This document shows, in pieces, positions 10,953 to 23,439 of a DNA stretch of 64,000 bases (its first letter is position 1; every line of letters starts with the position of its first letter). The position numbers and the translations under genes are program-made. The DNA is taken from NCBI GenBank assembly GCA_963693285.1, contig OY848923.1, positions 7,154,451 through 7,218,450 on the forward strand, read 5' to 3'. The notes under the pieces are model-generated. The model did no database searches. It had not been told where the DNA came from and worked only from the letters and a program-made list of their open reading frames with translations. This DNA comes from Xestospongia muta (lineage: Eukaryota > Porifera > Demospongiae > Haplosclerida > Petrosiidae).

Positions 10953-13900
10953 TCATATATTGAAGAAGTCAGGATAATGTTCCGTAAAGTTTGGTTCCAT
11001 TTTTAAAACATTGTATGTATGAACAAGAAGATATGGAAATTGACTAGCAAAATAAGACAACAAGCCCTCTGGAGAATGAACAATTGCTTTAAAAGTTTCT
11101 GGTAGTTCATGATAATGATGTATCTAAGAGACAGGTATGTATACATAATAAGTATGAAATGAATAGTGCTTACCTTATTTCTAATTGCTCTCAGTAAATC
11201 TCGTAGTAAGGTACCATCATATTTACCTGTCTTTTCAAGATCTAAAAATACAAAATAAACATTATGTTCTGTATATCAATTCCTAAGAGTACCATGTAAT
11301 TAGTAATAACACTAATTGTTTTAAATATATTGATCACTTTAGTAAATTAACAAGTTTAGTATATAGTGGAATGTGTTGTTAACATTGTCATACCTTGTTT
11401 TAGTTCCTCATCAATAATGTCTTTCCAATCATTTACAAACACATTCTCTGCTCCTTTCTCAATCTCATTGACAACAATTGACCCTGGAGGTTTGTTCTTA
11501 AAAGCCCATTGTATCCAGTCACTGACTTCTTGAAAGAATTTTAATTGTTTGTCTTTGGACCAAAACAAACAATGTGCTAATACTTCTCCAGAGGAAGGTC
11601 TACAAAATAGCAAGTAAAAGTCATTAATGTGTATATATAAACATCAAATAGTGCACTTTATGATGTATCATTATTTAGTAATTTAAAAGAAATTAGCAGT
11701 TTTCCCTTTGTCTTGTCACTGCAGACTCTATTTCTATTAGTGAAATCATACCTTGACTCATGATTACTTTTGATCATGGCCCTAACAAGGTTTTCTGCTA
11801 TAAATTTGTCTCCTCCTTCAAGATCTGAGAGAGTAAGTTTTTCATCTTTTTTTTTCTTGATTTTTACTTGACATCTCATAGCGTCAAAAGGATACTCACC
11901 ACGACCAAAAGGATGTTTGCCATGAGATAGGACAAAGTATATAATACAGCCCATTGCAAAGATATCCACAGCTCGTGTCTAAAATGTAAAAAATGAGGTT
12001 TTGCTGACAGAATAAAGACTTTATTCACACACTAACTATAGCAATGTCAATTGGACCATTATATTTATATTCTAAATTAGACTTAAATTAATTATAAATA
12101 GACTATACTTTATTATATACTTGAAGGAAATTACTTTTATTCCTAAAGTACATGTAGCTCTAAATAGAAGATTCTATTTGAAATAATGTCAACATATTTT
12201 CACACCATATACCTACAGACTTCACATTTCATTCAGGACCGCTGCTTAAAAGATGAATAAAACATATGTACATTTCATATACTAACAATGGAATACTTAT
12301 CATTATATAAATTATCAATTTTGGCAAAATTGTCTCATAGAGCAACAATTATTGTACTCATATTTTTAACAAAAATCTCACGATTACAACAATACCATTT
12401 AAGGAAAAGCATGCTAATTTTCTTTTGTTAAAAATAGTTTATACGGTAATCATCTCATGTAAGAAAACACTAACCACTCTTGATTTATCTTCAGACATTT
12501 CTGGAGCAATCCATCCTAATGTTCCTGCCATGCCATACTTAGTTGTCATGTGGGTTTGATCATCAGCTAATTTACGACAGAGTCCAAAGTCAGAGATATG
12601 AGGTATGACTTCATTTGATGGAGTCAATTTAAGAAGGACATTTTGAGGTTTTAAATCTCTGTGAACTGTGCATGTGTATGAGAGAGACCCTAAATTACAA
12701 AGAACTAATATAACTTACTTATATTGAACTTGTGTAAGTGATCCACTCCTTTCATTGCTCCCAACAGTAAAGTTTTGCCATTAGCATGTTGTAGTTCACT
12801 GCCATCCACAAACTATAACACAATATACTATATTTGCATGGCCATAAAATTTAGTTATATACTTGTGAAATAACTTATACACTACTAGCATTACATTTCT
12901 AAAACATCTTGTGTCATACTTTCATTGATGAGCTATTATATTTTTTATCATATAATAAAGCATCATGTGTTAAAGTCCTTAACGTATATCAGGCGTATAA
13001 TATTTAATGATAATGAAAGTGATATTTATGGGTAATTTACAATATTGATATACTCTGTTCTCAGTAAGCTTGATCTGCGGTTTATAAAATGTTAACAAAA
13101 AAGAATCCAGCAACACAACATGAAGTGTGGCCTTATAAGCTTAAACACTTTTCACTATGTAATAACAGTACACTTTACATTTTTAAAAAATTAGTTTTGC
13201 TCATCTAGCTAGGAACAGCGTTGCATAATTTTAACAATAAGCTATAAATAATTATGTACATCAGTTGTGCTATAAGAGAAATCGTTTTTATTGACTTGCC
13301 AGTTATGACAAAAAGCTATGTCATCAAATTAAAATTCCAAAAAGATTATAATTAAAAAAATTATCCTATAATTGTTTTTAAAAACTTACTTCATTCAATG
13401 AAATACTGACTAAAGCTATATATGCATCAGTGGTTAAAGGGTGTAGTTTTATTTTATTCATCACTTTCAATTGTCAAATACAACAAAATGAATCGAATAT
13501 ACTTAATAAACAATCCAAAACCATTATAGGAAAGCCTGGCATGCTCAGAGTACATAAACAAAATAAATGATACTGAAACATCTACTTGTAATATGAAACA
13601 TAAGTGACTACAAATTGGAATAAATGATGATAGATAACTTTCTAACTAATTATTCAGTTAATTAAGATGTTCTAACCTCAAATAATGTGCACTGGCAAAG
13701 TTCCAGAGCTATGTTAACATATCCAATATCTTCTTCCTGTATTTATATAACTAATGTATGTGGGTGTGGTTAGTTATTCTTACCATAAAATAAAAGAGCA
13801 CTATATTAGGATGCCAATCATGTTTCTGCAATACTTCAATCTAATGGAATATATAATGTATGTTATATGAACATCAGTTAATTTACTTACCTCTCTCTTA

Positions 13901-16746
13901 ACTAGTTCATTAAATTGCTTGGACACAATTCTTTTAACAGCAACAGTTATTGACCCAAAAGAGCCCCTATGATTAATTGTAATGCCACACCTCCTTATGA
14001 CAAAAGTTTAACTCACTTGTAAACAAAAGTGCCTTTACTCCCTTCACCAATGAGGTCATTTTCATCAAAAATTATTTTCTTTGTATCTAGACAGAAAATT
14101 ATATGAAAAACACAAAAATTATTTAAATAGTACTAATAAATATAGATAATTTTAATCTTATTTATATAACAGTACATGTTGTTAAGAATGGTTTTATAAC
14201 TATCAACTTATTATTATATTAACTACCTATCACTTGATGCAATGACACCTGCTTGTCACTAGACAAAGGTTGCCCAGATGCTTCATCTGTAGGTATTCCT
14301 GATAATTTAGGTTGTCTAGTTATTCTGTCTGTAGATACTCCTAATAATTTATGAGAAGAGAATCATAAATTACTTAGTTTTATTATTATTTTACAGTATA
14401 CTTACTCATTGCTTCATATGATCTTGACCTATCCTTAGGCAAAGGTTGTAAAGATGTTCTGTCTGTAGATACTCCTAATAATTTATATGAGTACATTTAG
14501 TTCGTGTTTTGTTATACAATAAACTTACTCGTTGATTCATGTGATCTGATCATACCTCTAGGCAAAGGTTGTTTGACTTTTTGGGAGACCACGATAAAAA
14601 TAAATAATACATAACATACATTATGATAGACAATTGACTAAAACATATAATGTTACACAAATATAGTTCAGTGAGAGCTATATGGAGGCTATCTAGAAAC
14701 ATCTGCAGACAGTCATCATATCATCATCATAAAGCAAACAAATGATATAAGAAACTCAATCATTACAGTGTACTTTGGGTCATTGGACAATGTTTAGTTT
14801 TATTTGTCACTACATATATCATGATAAGACATTAATTGAAAGGCTTTGTCTTAAAAATCATTTTGAATAAAGATGTTGACTTTGCAGTGACACACTGAAT
14901 GAATGTAGCTACAACCATTGGAGAATTGAGATCACAGTTTATATAAAGAAAAAATGAAATTGTAGAACTGTCACTATCACAATGAAGCATGAGCATGCAT
15001 ACACAAGAACTTTATTAGACCTGTTGAGCTGAGTTGATGTCATATCACCTTAGTGGTAATTGAATTAAGCCACATACTAATTAATAGATATGTTTCTGTT
15101 TATTATATAATATAAATTAAGATGAAAGCAGTGTAAGGTCATCTAAAAGCATTTGCCTTTAATGTTGGAGTAAAAATCTCTCTTTAGATAAGTAAATGTC
15201 ATTAGAATATTTTAACCAATATAATTATGACTAGGTTGCATGCCACAAATTATTTGCTGTAAACTAAAAAAAAACATAATGCTGCTTATGTATTAATCCA
15301 TAGTATCAGCCCCTTTTTTAAGAATAAATATAAATTCATTATTAGTTTATAACATTTAATAATCCCATAGTACAATAGTAATCAAAACACTATAGTTTTA
15401 CTTTCAGTTTGCATCTAATATGTTTGCTACATGCAGCTAGTACAACCATATATTGTTTAAAAACAGCTAATCAGTTGTTATGTTGAATTAAGCCATGTTA
15501 AAATCTCATTGATTTAGCTATGCATTCTTCTGAACATCAAAGCAAGGGATCCAATACGCTGATGATAAAGTTCTACTCCCAGTACTTAAAGCTGAATGTA
15601 TTGTAGATAAAAGAAAGTCCATTTCTCCTATTGCATGCAAAATGTTAGGAGCTGTAGTGTTCGCTGAAGTTTATAAGCAGATCTTAACACATTCAAGGGG
15701 TATCCAATGGAGATGAAGCCGTATATTAATACAGCAATTGAAATCAAGCAATCCATTAGTCAACATGGTACAAGTTGATTATACAACTTGGTCTTGATGT
15801 ATAATCTATACTTATTTTAGCATTCACATCATTACAGTATGTTCTATTGATTAATAATAACCCACATACACATAGAAGAATCAGTTTCTTCATTTCCACT
15901 ATGAAAACGTTTGGGTGCAATTGTTTCACCAATATCTATTAATAAATATAGTATACATGGTACATTTGACTGTCAAAGGTATAGAAAGAATAAATTAAAC
16001 AAAGATCAAATCAACAAATAATAAATATTAGTATATGGCTTGTTTGAGAAAGACCAATGCTAATTGACTGATTAGTATAGACTTAGTATGGCAAACACCC
16101 ATATGCAAGTAGTGTAAACTATTACCATAGTTATATATTTTGGTTATATTCTAGGTATAATGTTTGGTGCTTGCAATTTCTATAATACAATAAATGTTGG
16201 CATGAATTTTGTAATTTCAGGAATTTCTTAACTATGTAACAATGCAAAGTATTTTTGAAATAAGAGTTTTAAACATAAACCGCACAATGATAATATAAAA
16301 TATAGTTATAAATAAACAAGGAAGTGCATACTCCACCGTGCTCAAGATTTAGGCAGCACGAATCAGTCAATGTTAGACTATATCAACTAAAGTATAACAA
16401 GTACATACTAACACACTCACATACCATCTAGGTTTGTTAGTGTTTCATAAAGATTCCTCCCAGCCATACGTGGTGATCCACCAAGATCCTCAAGAATATC
16501 AATCAAACTTTTCCATCGTTCCTGTATCTCTGAAATACTTCTACATAACTCTAGTCCAGCTTTAAACTCTTGATATATATTAAAAAACGTCATGACTGGT
16601 GATGATATCAAGCCAGATGAATATGCTTTATTGGAAAATGTTTCCATAGTTCCTTCTAGTACTGCACTAAGGTTAGCATAAAATGAGGTAAAGGTCTTGA
16701 TAACATCTCGTCTATAGCGTTTTAAAGCCTTATCATCATGAGCCAT
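10953..16746 (-). CDS. IRE1/RNase L-like kinase-KEN ribonuclease with orphan helical N-terminal domain
   Basis: Fifteen exons (16746-16425, 15935-15870, 14576-14529, 14474-14406, 14340-14227, 14086-14017, 13966-13891, 13840-13784, 13736-13677, 12812-12719, 12665-12475, 11978-11752, 11599-11394, 11241-11174, 11123-10953) join without a frame break into 612 residues. Residues 1-107 are an orphan helical domain. Residues 108-206 are repeated short linkers (VSTDR...QPLP). The kinase follows: LIGEGSKGTFVYK, VAVKR (Lys241), HRDLKPQN (Asp329, Asn334), DFG at 351 and WIAPEM, all IRE1-like. KEN starts at PSSGEVLAHCLFW and keeps Tyr541, Arg554, Asn555 and His559, matching human IRE1 Tyr892, Arg905, Asn906 and His910. 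With no membrane segment it should be a cytosolic, RNase L-like RNA endonuclease switched on by kinase-domain dimerisation. The 14576 acceptor is the weakest splice call. Confidence 0.85.
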
Positions 16747-16787
16747 GTCAGACACAAATGGCTAGTGACAAGCCCCCAGAGTATAAT

Positions 16788-16826
16788 CTCTTATAGTACG
16801 TAGGATGAACGTAGTAGGCCACTCCC
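16788..16826 (-). promoter_or_regulatory. TATA-like box upstream of the kinase-KEN gene
   Basis: ACTATAAGAG on the minus strand lies about 45 bases before the chosen ATG (16746). A GGGAGTGG element lies about 25 bases further upstream. The ATG at 16746 was preferred over the in-frame GTG at 16755 because it is the first ATG. Confidence 0.4.
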
Positions 16827-17548
16827 ATTATATTATTGTATTATAATAGTTTTTATTTGATACAGGTGGTGCGTAATACTGAATAGCCAGCCGCCATTAA
16901 TCAATTCTGCATAATAACTACGTTTAATGTCTAATATGACTATGACCTATTATTATCTAGACAGTAGAGGTTGAAATTGTAAAGAATAATTTGACCTAAG
17001 ATCTGTTGATGTTTTTAAAGTAAAGCCAAAAAGTCAATTACTTTAACAATGACAACACACTTATTATAACAAAGACATATAATGCTAGTGCTTTTGCTGA
17101 AAACAAACCAGAGAGATCAACAGCATTATAAGTGGATACTAGTAAAGGAAGAGAAGGAAACACTTTACAGACAAGGAATAGCCAAGCAAATAAATAGACC
17201 AAAATATTACAAATTACAGATACATGATTATATGTGTGTGTGTGTGTGTGTGTGTGTATGTATATATACACACATGTACTACCTAATAAGATATATATGC
17301 TTGTATACCATATCGCATACATGTACTCTGACTCAAGATAAAAACAGATTGTCAGATAGAGACAGAGGGTTAAAAAGTAGGTTGCAATTTTCATGAGTGG
17401 ACAAAACATGTTTTCTTAATTTAAAAATAGAAGAGACTAATTAAAATTCCAAAAGATAAATGGTTTAATGGTTAATATCAAAATAAAAAAGTCCTAGAGA
17501 TCATCTCTTGAAGAAGTCAGGATGACATTCCTTAAAGTTTGGTTCCCT
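16827..17548. other. Non-coding, with a TG microsatellite
   Basis: A (TG)n run occupies about 17233-17258. The block 17140-17400 is related to 10600-10880 and 46690-46970, the 3' flank carried with every kinase-KEN copy. Apparent frames across the microsatellite on both strands are low-complexity and not genes. Confidence 0.55.
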
Positions 17549-18903
17549 TTATACCATGGTGTGTCTGAATGAGAAAAAAAATGAGAAGTGAAATATGTCA
17601 CAAAGTCTTCAGGAATAAGACCTAGTTTTGTTTTTAGACTTTCTGGTAGCTCATAGTAATGATGACTCTAAAGAGACAATATGTATATGAAGAAGCTTTT
17701 ATATAAGTGGACTTACTTTATTTCTAATTGCTCTCAGTAATTCTTGTAATTTACCTCGATATTTTTAAAGGTCTATAGGAATAAATAACTACATCGTATA
17801 AATGTTATATAATTAAGTTGCATATGTGATAAAAGGAATCACATGATTAACACTTTCAAAACCATGCATGTGTTATGGCATATTTGTGTAGTCATGGAGG
17901 AAAAAGGGTTACAATGACAAAATTGTTGGCATTAACATTAAGTATTATGTAATTGATAACATTATTATACATAAGTCTCGATGAGGAGACTATGTCTATC
18001 AAGTTAAAGAAGCCCATATATCAAGCTACAGTAAATATCAGTGTTAGAAGACTTACCATTGCTTTTAAAAATATATCAGCACTTAAATAAACACTTATAA
18101 ACACATAAAATCAGTCCATGTCGTGTGTATGTATCTTATCCTCTATCATATTATGTTTATGTGTGTAATCCCTCTCCTTCTTTATGGATAACATGTCATT
18201 AATATGTGATACCAGGTGGTAATACCTTGCTTTAGTTCCTCATCAATACTGTCTAACCATTCATTCTTAAACACATTTTCCACTCCAACATCAAGGTCAT
18301 CCACAGTAGTAGACTCAGGAGATTGTTTTATTAGGGCCCATTGTATCCAGTCACTAACTTGTTGAAAGAATATTAATTGTTGTCTTTGGACCAAAACAGA
18401 CAATGCACTAATACTTCTCCAGAGGAAGGTCTATAAAATAGCAAACGAATAGTCAATAATGCTTATACCAACATCATTAAATAGTGCAGTTTCTGTGATA
18501 TCATATTATTTAGAAAAATCAAAAGAACTTTGTAATTTCTTTTTGTCCTGACACTGCATATTCTACTTCCATAAACATCATCAAATACTTTACTTTCTGA
18601 TGTATCACATAATTAAGCATTTTTCCTTTGTCATATCCTTTTGGCAATGCCAACACACTTCTATTAGTTAAATCATACTTTGATTCATGATTACTTTTGA
18701 TCATGGCCCTAACAAGGTTTTCAGCTATAAATTTGTCTTCTCCTTCAAGATCTGAGAGAGTAAGCTTTTCATCTTTTTTTCTAGATTTTTACTTGACAGC
18801 TCATAGGGTCAAAAGGATGCTCCTCACGACCAAAAAGATGTTTGCTATGAGATAGGACAAAGTATATAACACAGCCCATTGCAAAGATATCCATAGCTCA
18901 TGT
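17549..18903 (-). pseudogene. Decayed kinase-KEN gene copy, 3' half only
   Basis: Exons equivalent to the last four of gene 10953-16746 are recognisable: the DIFAMGC...SCQVKI kinase exon (18903-18677), the SSGEVL/KEN exon (about 18430-18230), the ELLRAIRNK exon (about 17775-17717) and the HHYYELPE exon (about 17670-17549). The first has TAG after QVKI plus a base deletion, and the ELLRAIRNK exon has a TAA near its start. The last exon retains the catalytic His but then loses similarity and stops early at 17549. The glycine-loop, HRD and DFG exons are missing. Upstream lie a relic linker exon (near 19862) and a CARD-like exon (20196-20632), which may have been its N-terminus. Confidence 0.8.
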
Positions 18904-19515
18904 CTAAAATGTAAAATGCAATGTGTTTTACCAGGAGCTCATGCACTCCTGGTTTTACTAACAGAATAAAAACAATGCACACACTATCAATGGTATGATC
19001 TCAATTGGAGTATACATTGCTTGCATCCTTAGCAAATACACCAAAGTCTATGTATGGATTCCATTGTAATAGTCTAGCATCTAATTTTATATAAGACTAA
19101 ATAAATCATCATATTTCCAACAATTAGCTACACGAACAGTCAATTCCACAGTACATCAAAATTATTTCTTTCATAAATGCAACCTGTATAATGAACCATA
19201 TATTGGTTAAATCAACCAATTGATTTATTATGTTGATAATTTTTATTGTGAACTAAGCAATTTACCAGCCCAAGAGCTGTCACTATCACTATGAAGCCTA
19301 AGCACACATGAGAGCTTTATTAGAGCTGCAATCTTATAAATTACGTAGTTCCCATATTGTTTGAGGACTCTAACTGATTAAGAGTATAGCAACAAGTCTA
19401 TAACAATGTATGTTAGTAAGTAACTAAGAAATACAGTTACCTGTGTCTGACAATAAGATCACAATAAGTTATTATGTAACTTTTCATATACACAATTACT
19501 GTGTTCATGTCCACG
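18904..19515. other. Non-coding duplicated intron-like sequence
   Basis: No gene. Bases about 19087-19395 align with 32476-32760, inside the first long intron of the TIR-kinase-KEN gene. The two loci therefore share non-coding as well as coding sequence. Confidence 0.55.
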
Positions 19516-19733
19516 CTGTAAAAATTAGTATTTTTACAAAAAAAAATTTGTACTTTACAGCAGTAGAGCACTATAGAATTCAAACATTTGGTGAATTACT
19601 CACTATATAATTTGTTGCTTTGTAAAAGAATGCCATACCAATAAATTATATAGTGAGTGAATCACATGACTTATGATTCCATAGCAATTCACAAAAAATC
19701 TTGATCGTTAAAATAACTGACTAACATTTACAG
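19516..19733. mobile_element. Foldback/MITE-like element, copy 1
   Basis: A stretch of about 218 bases starts ctgtaaaaattagt and ends with its imperfect inverse (actaacatttacag). Internally, attactcactatataattt near 19595 faces aattatatagtgagtgaat near 19644. The second copy at 38439-38668 has the same termini and centre. No open reading frame is present, so it would be a non-autonomous DNA element. Target-site duplications are not clear. Confidence 0.6.
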
Positions 19734-20195
19734 TGTGTAGTATAAAATATATAAACCATTAAATCCAGGTAGATGTCCTAGTTATTAATGACCTACCAAA
19801 AGAATCAGTGTCCTACTCTCTACTATATTGCATGGTATCATTCACCTCACCAATATCTATAAATAAACCATAATGAGAAGATATAATGAATTTGTATAAT
19901 GTTAATGTATAGAATGGAATATCTTATATGGAGTCTAATATTATAGATACAATATTTGTTGCTTGCCATTAATTTCAATATCAATAGGTGAAATATTATT
20001 TGAATGTGTTATAGAGTCTGTTAATAACATTTTGTTGGGAGTTATGTATACAATTTGAATAATCTTTGACAACATGATAAAAATTGATATAAACTATTTT
20101 AGTATTTATGTCACTTACAATATACAACCTTAAACCTAAAATGTAATCTATAGCCAAGTTTTGCATGTATACAAAAGGCACTTCTATAATTGTTT
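19734..20195 (-). other. Relic linker exon and duplicated flank
   Basis: At about 19862 an acceptor-like TTTATAG followed by ATATTGGTGA resembles the second exon of the kinase-KEN gene (15935-15870). The surrounding 19845-20195 sequence is alignable with 48545-48930. No intact exon remains. Confidence 0.5.
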
Positions 20196-20632
20196 TTAAT
20201 TGCATCATAACTATATAATTATTTTACAGACTTCTCAGTCTTTCTTAATTATCACAATTACTATCTTGTCAAAACACTCTAATAATAAATTAATATTTCT
20301 CAATGCAAAGTTGTTCCGTACCCTATTTGATTTTGGTTGCAATATCCTTCAACCCCCATCATCAGTGCTAAGTAGTACATTACAAATCTTCAGCAATGTT
20401 TGCTTTGGTTCTCTATTGATCTGTATCTGTCTGTGTAGCTTATGTACAACTTTACTGCCTTTGTCGTAAGCTGAGTAACTTGACGTTGTAGTAATGTTGT
20501 CACATACTGCCTTAGCAATCAGACGTTGAGAAAATAATTTAGCAAATACTATCTGAAAGATAACTTTTGATCCAATTGAGGCAGAGAGGTCAGCAAAGTG
20601 TTCTTGAAATACATCTTCAGGATTTGCTTCAT
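20196..20632 (-). pseudogene. CARD-like (death-fold) exon, frameshifted
   Basis: From an acceptor at 20633-20634, a phase-1 exon starts DEANPEDVFQEHFADL and contains a helical block (VIFQIVFAKLFSQRLIAKAV) and KGSKVVHKLHRQI...LLKICNVL. This pattern is typical of sponge CARD/DED-like domains. The assignment is by pattern, not by search. The frame ends in TGA at GGLKDI-equivalent codons, where the partner copy near 49025-49075 reads DDQGLKDIVTKI. A one-base deletion explains the difference. It lies upstream of the dead kinase-KEN copy at 17549-18903, the same order as in the 47-49 kb copy. Confidence 0.6.
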
Positions 20633-20639
20633 CTATTTT

Positions 20640-21161
20640 AAAAAATTATATAATTAAAACAATATTCTTAAAAGGTATGGCTGAATGCTTCAATATTATG
20701 TTACATGAAAAAGTTGGGACTCCTACAGGGGGTCTGAAAATTTCAAACTAAAAATGTAGGATGTTTTAAATTCTTAGTGCAGAGAAAATTGTGAATTCAG
20801 GTTTTAAACATTATTTATACCTAGATTTCTAAAGTTGTGAACTCTTTAGCTACTTCATAAATGTTGGACTCAGTATTGTACAGAGCAGGTTAGATACTCC
20901 ATTTTAATAAAGGACTCCTGGCTCTAAATTTTAAACTTTAAACGTAACTGGCTTGTTAAATTGGCTTCCTAGCAAGAGGTCTGCAAAGACAATAATAACA
21001 TGCAGTCTATTTTGTAGATGACATTTTAGTCATTTATTTTGGGAGCAAGTTCACATGCTATCCTATTTATGGAGTATATTCTCTAGCTAAGTTGCTAATG
21101 TTGCATATTAATCAAAAACATTATTAAGAACAAACTTTTTAAACACTTTCTTTCTATTTTT
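20640..21161. other. Non-coding, duplicated elsewhere in the window
   Basis: Bases about 20676-21065 align with 32101-32475 (shared runs such as cagttcaca-type and aacatgcagtctatttt blocks). No coding potential was recognised. Confidence 0.55.
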
Positions 21162-21535
21162 TTAACTAGAAAGTTTTTCCTTTGCTTTCGTCAAAGCTTC
21201 AATTACTTTATACCAGGTAGCATGTGGATCAACCCTAAGCCATTTTGAGAAATGAACCATTTTTAGGTCATCTACTGATGAGTAATCTGTTGTGATTGTT
21301 AGTGCTGAAGCTGTTATGCCTGGTAAGAAAACACCAAATTTCTTCCACTCAACCAATGAGTCCAGCATTTCAAATAGCCCTACTTCAGTAAGTCTATCAG
21401 TCAAGCAAGGACCATCTATTGGTAGATAGATAGATATTAAGCTTAATGTTACATGTTTCAAATTTAGTTCGATAGACTAGACCTAAATTTACACTTACTA
21501 CACCTAACGCCTTCTCCTGACCTCACATCATACAT
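21162..21535 (-). CDS. Possible small single Death-domain protein (2 exons)
   Basis: A start exon at 21535-21499 (MYDVRSGEGVRC, donor GTAAGTG) joins in phase 1 to 21415-21162, giving a predicted 96 residues with a TAA stop. Residues from about 14 to the end form a Death domain of the kind common in these gene families: LTDRLTEVGLFEMLDSLVEW, GITASALTI, then FSKWLRVDPHATWYKVIEAL, with the W..vI.aL ending of the sixth helix. The start exon is short and unsupported by homology, so the Death exon might instead be the 3' end of a larger gene whose other exons I cannot see. Upstream, 21540-22140 shows nothing recognisable. Confidence 0.45.
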
Positions 21536-21539
21536 GAAA

Positions 21540-22139
21540 ATGGTGTTAGTAAAGGAACGAATAAGTAGTATCATTTGTCACTATTTTATCATCATTCTTG
21601 TTCTGAGTAGCTTCTAGCAACTTTATCACATTAACTCACTGAATGGAGTCATCTCTTTTCCAATTTTAATTTGGCAAAGCAATGGATGAAATAAACACTG
21701 ACTTAACCTTCTCAATCTAAATTTTCCCTAAAGGGAATCTGAATTTCCCCTAATATTTTTATTAATATGTGTTATTAAATTGACAGCCACAGGTATCTTA
21801 TAATTAGACATTAACTAACTATTGATATTAAAATAATCTTGGTTCAATGTTCAGAAAATTAAACATTTTTGTAAAAGTATTATAGTTACACAATAGATAT
21901 TATAAAGGTGAGGTTCAAACAATGTGTGAATAAGGAAAGAATGCATGCACTTAAAAAACTATATAGAATATTTAAACTAAGCATAGTCAGTAATATTCTG
22001 CTTTAATTCTGTAAGTATGTTGTAAAGAAAAATAGTACAAAAATATAATTATATTATTAACATAATTTTAATAAGATAATACTGTGGTTAATGAGTGTAT
22101 ATTATAACAAACTATAAATAAACAAAACATTTACAACTT
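21540..22139. other. No recognisable feature
   Basis: AT-rich, with no supported exon, repeat or domain on either strand. Confidence 0.45.
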
Positions 22140-22995
22140 ATCATTAATATTGTTAGCAATATCATTTAGTCTTTGATCATCTTGTTTTAATAGTACTTCA
22201 CTACTTTTCTACATGGAATAAAAAGACAAACAAAATGTATTCATTACATCATTATTAGACCTATATTAAAAATCTTTTCTTTTAACACGTTTGCTACTAC
22301 TCATCTCAGTATTATCTAATAAAAATATAATGAGTATAAGGTACTAAACTATATAATGTTTACATTTGTACTTGATTTATTACTATAACATATGTACTTA
22401 TTAATATACTTAACATAATCAAATTATGTACTATACATTAATTTAATTGGGTTAATGAGTGTTGTCAACATGTCTAATCATGAGTCTACCTCTCTAACTT
22501 TTTTGGATATCAAATTATCATATACTACATAAAATTATCTGATATTAGTACAAACCTGTAGTTGACTCTAGTCGTCTACTTGTATCTTCATTGTCAGTAG
22601 TGGGTGAACCTGAATTGAATGTTTATATGTGAAATATTTTCAAGATACTTACTAGAATCATCCATTGATATTTCAAGGACAAGTTTAGGTTGCTGGTTGT
22701 TAGCTGATGTTTGGCTTGTAATATCTGTGACTTCAGTACCTTCAATAATAGTTAGAGGATATTGTAGTTGTTCTGTAATGTAGAGGTTGTACTCTCCAAC
22801 CTGTAGTCATGACATCATTAGCAGGAAATCCTGAAAGTTTTAGATCATTTCTGATTCACTTTCCTTCTCAGCTGTTTCCTCTCTTTGTCTTGATGGAAGC
22901 GTGTTAGTGGAAAGATGAAAACGAAAATGAGAATGCTTTTCTCCAAAATCAGCACTAGATGACAAATCTTGAAGGCACTATAAATTCAATATGTG
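22140..22995 (-). pseudogene. Truncated, internally deleted copy of the ZU5 gene's 3' exons
   Basis: Blocks correspond in order to exons of the gene at 24121-28672: the KRVKR exon (near 22290), the SPTTDNEDTSRRLEST exon (22557-22610), the TDIT.QTSANNQQPKLVLE exon (about 22655-22770) and the HSHFRFHLSTN exon (22790-22980). Compared with 25213-25703, the stretch between about 25335 and 25503 is missing, so two exons are fused at a junction near 22775. It has no ZU5, no Death exon and no start. It ends near 22995, directly before the plus-strand phosphatase relic. Confidence 0.75.
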
Positions 22996-23040
22996 AATTC
23001 TGTTGAACAACCTGATACAGATAGTGAAGAGGCTCACATG

Positions 23041-23439
23041 TCTGGGAAGAATCGTTACAAGAACATCACTGCATGTATGTGTATTAACTAGTTATTAAGT
23101 AATATTAATAGTTTGTTTTCTAATTGATAGTATTCGAGTACGTTTGTCAGAAATAGATGGAGTTATTAATTCAGACTACATCAATGCTAATCACATTAAA
23201 GTAAATATAGTAGATGTTATTATAATATATGTGATCTCTTTATATTAGGGTTATGATGATAGTAAGAGATATATAACTACTCAAGGTAAGTGTCTTATAT
23301 ATAATATCTCTTAATATTGCTATTGTATATATTATGTGTGTGTTGTTTAGGTCCTAAGATAGACACACACTGTGACTTCTGGAGAATGATATAGGAACAA
23401 AAGACAGCCACAATTTTTATGTTAACTAACTTAGAGTAG
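23041..23439 (+). pseudogene. Protein tyrosine phosphatase domain fragment
   Basis: Four exon-like pieces on the plus strand spell the first third of a classical PTP domain. They are KNRYKNITA (23050-23074), DSIRVRLSEIDG...SDYINANHIK (23127-23200), GYDDSKRYITTQG (23249-23285) and PKIDTHCDFWRMI (23351-23390). The invariant Trp that follows in the family is TAG, then EQKTATIFMLTNLE ends in another TAG. The acceptor before DSIRVRL lacks AG. The catalytic Cys loop and everything after it are absent. This is the only gene-like remnant of clear homology on the plus strand apart from the retroelement. Confidence 0.8.

Noticed and set aside
10953..16746. Calling this the true IRE1 (ERN1) orthologue
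   Set aside because: It lacks a lumenal domain, signal peptide and transmembrane helix, and has several close paralogues. It is an IRE1/RNase L-type relative, not the ER stress sensor.
17038..17409. Overlapping frames on both strands around the TG microsatellite
   Set aside because: The runs of Cys/Val or His/Thr come from (TG)n/(CA)n; no homology or splice support.
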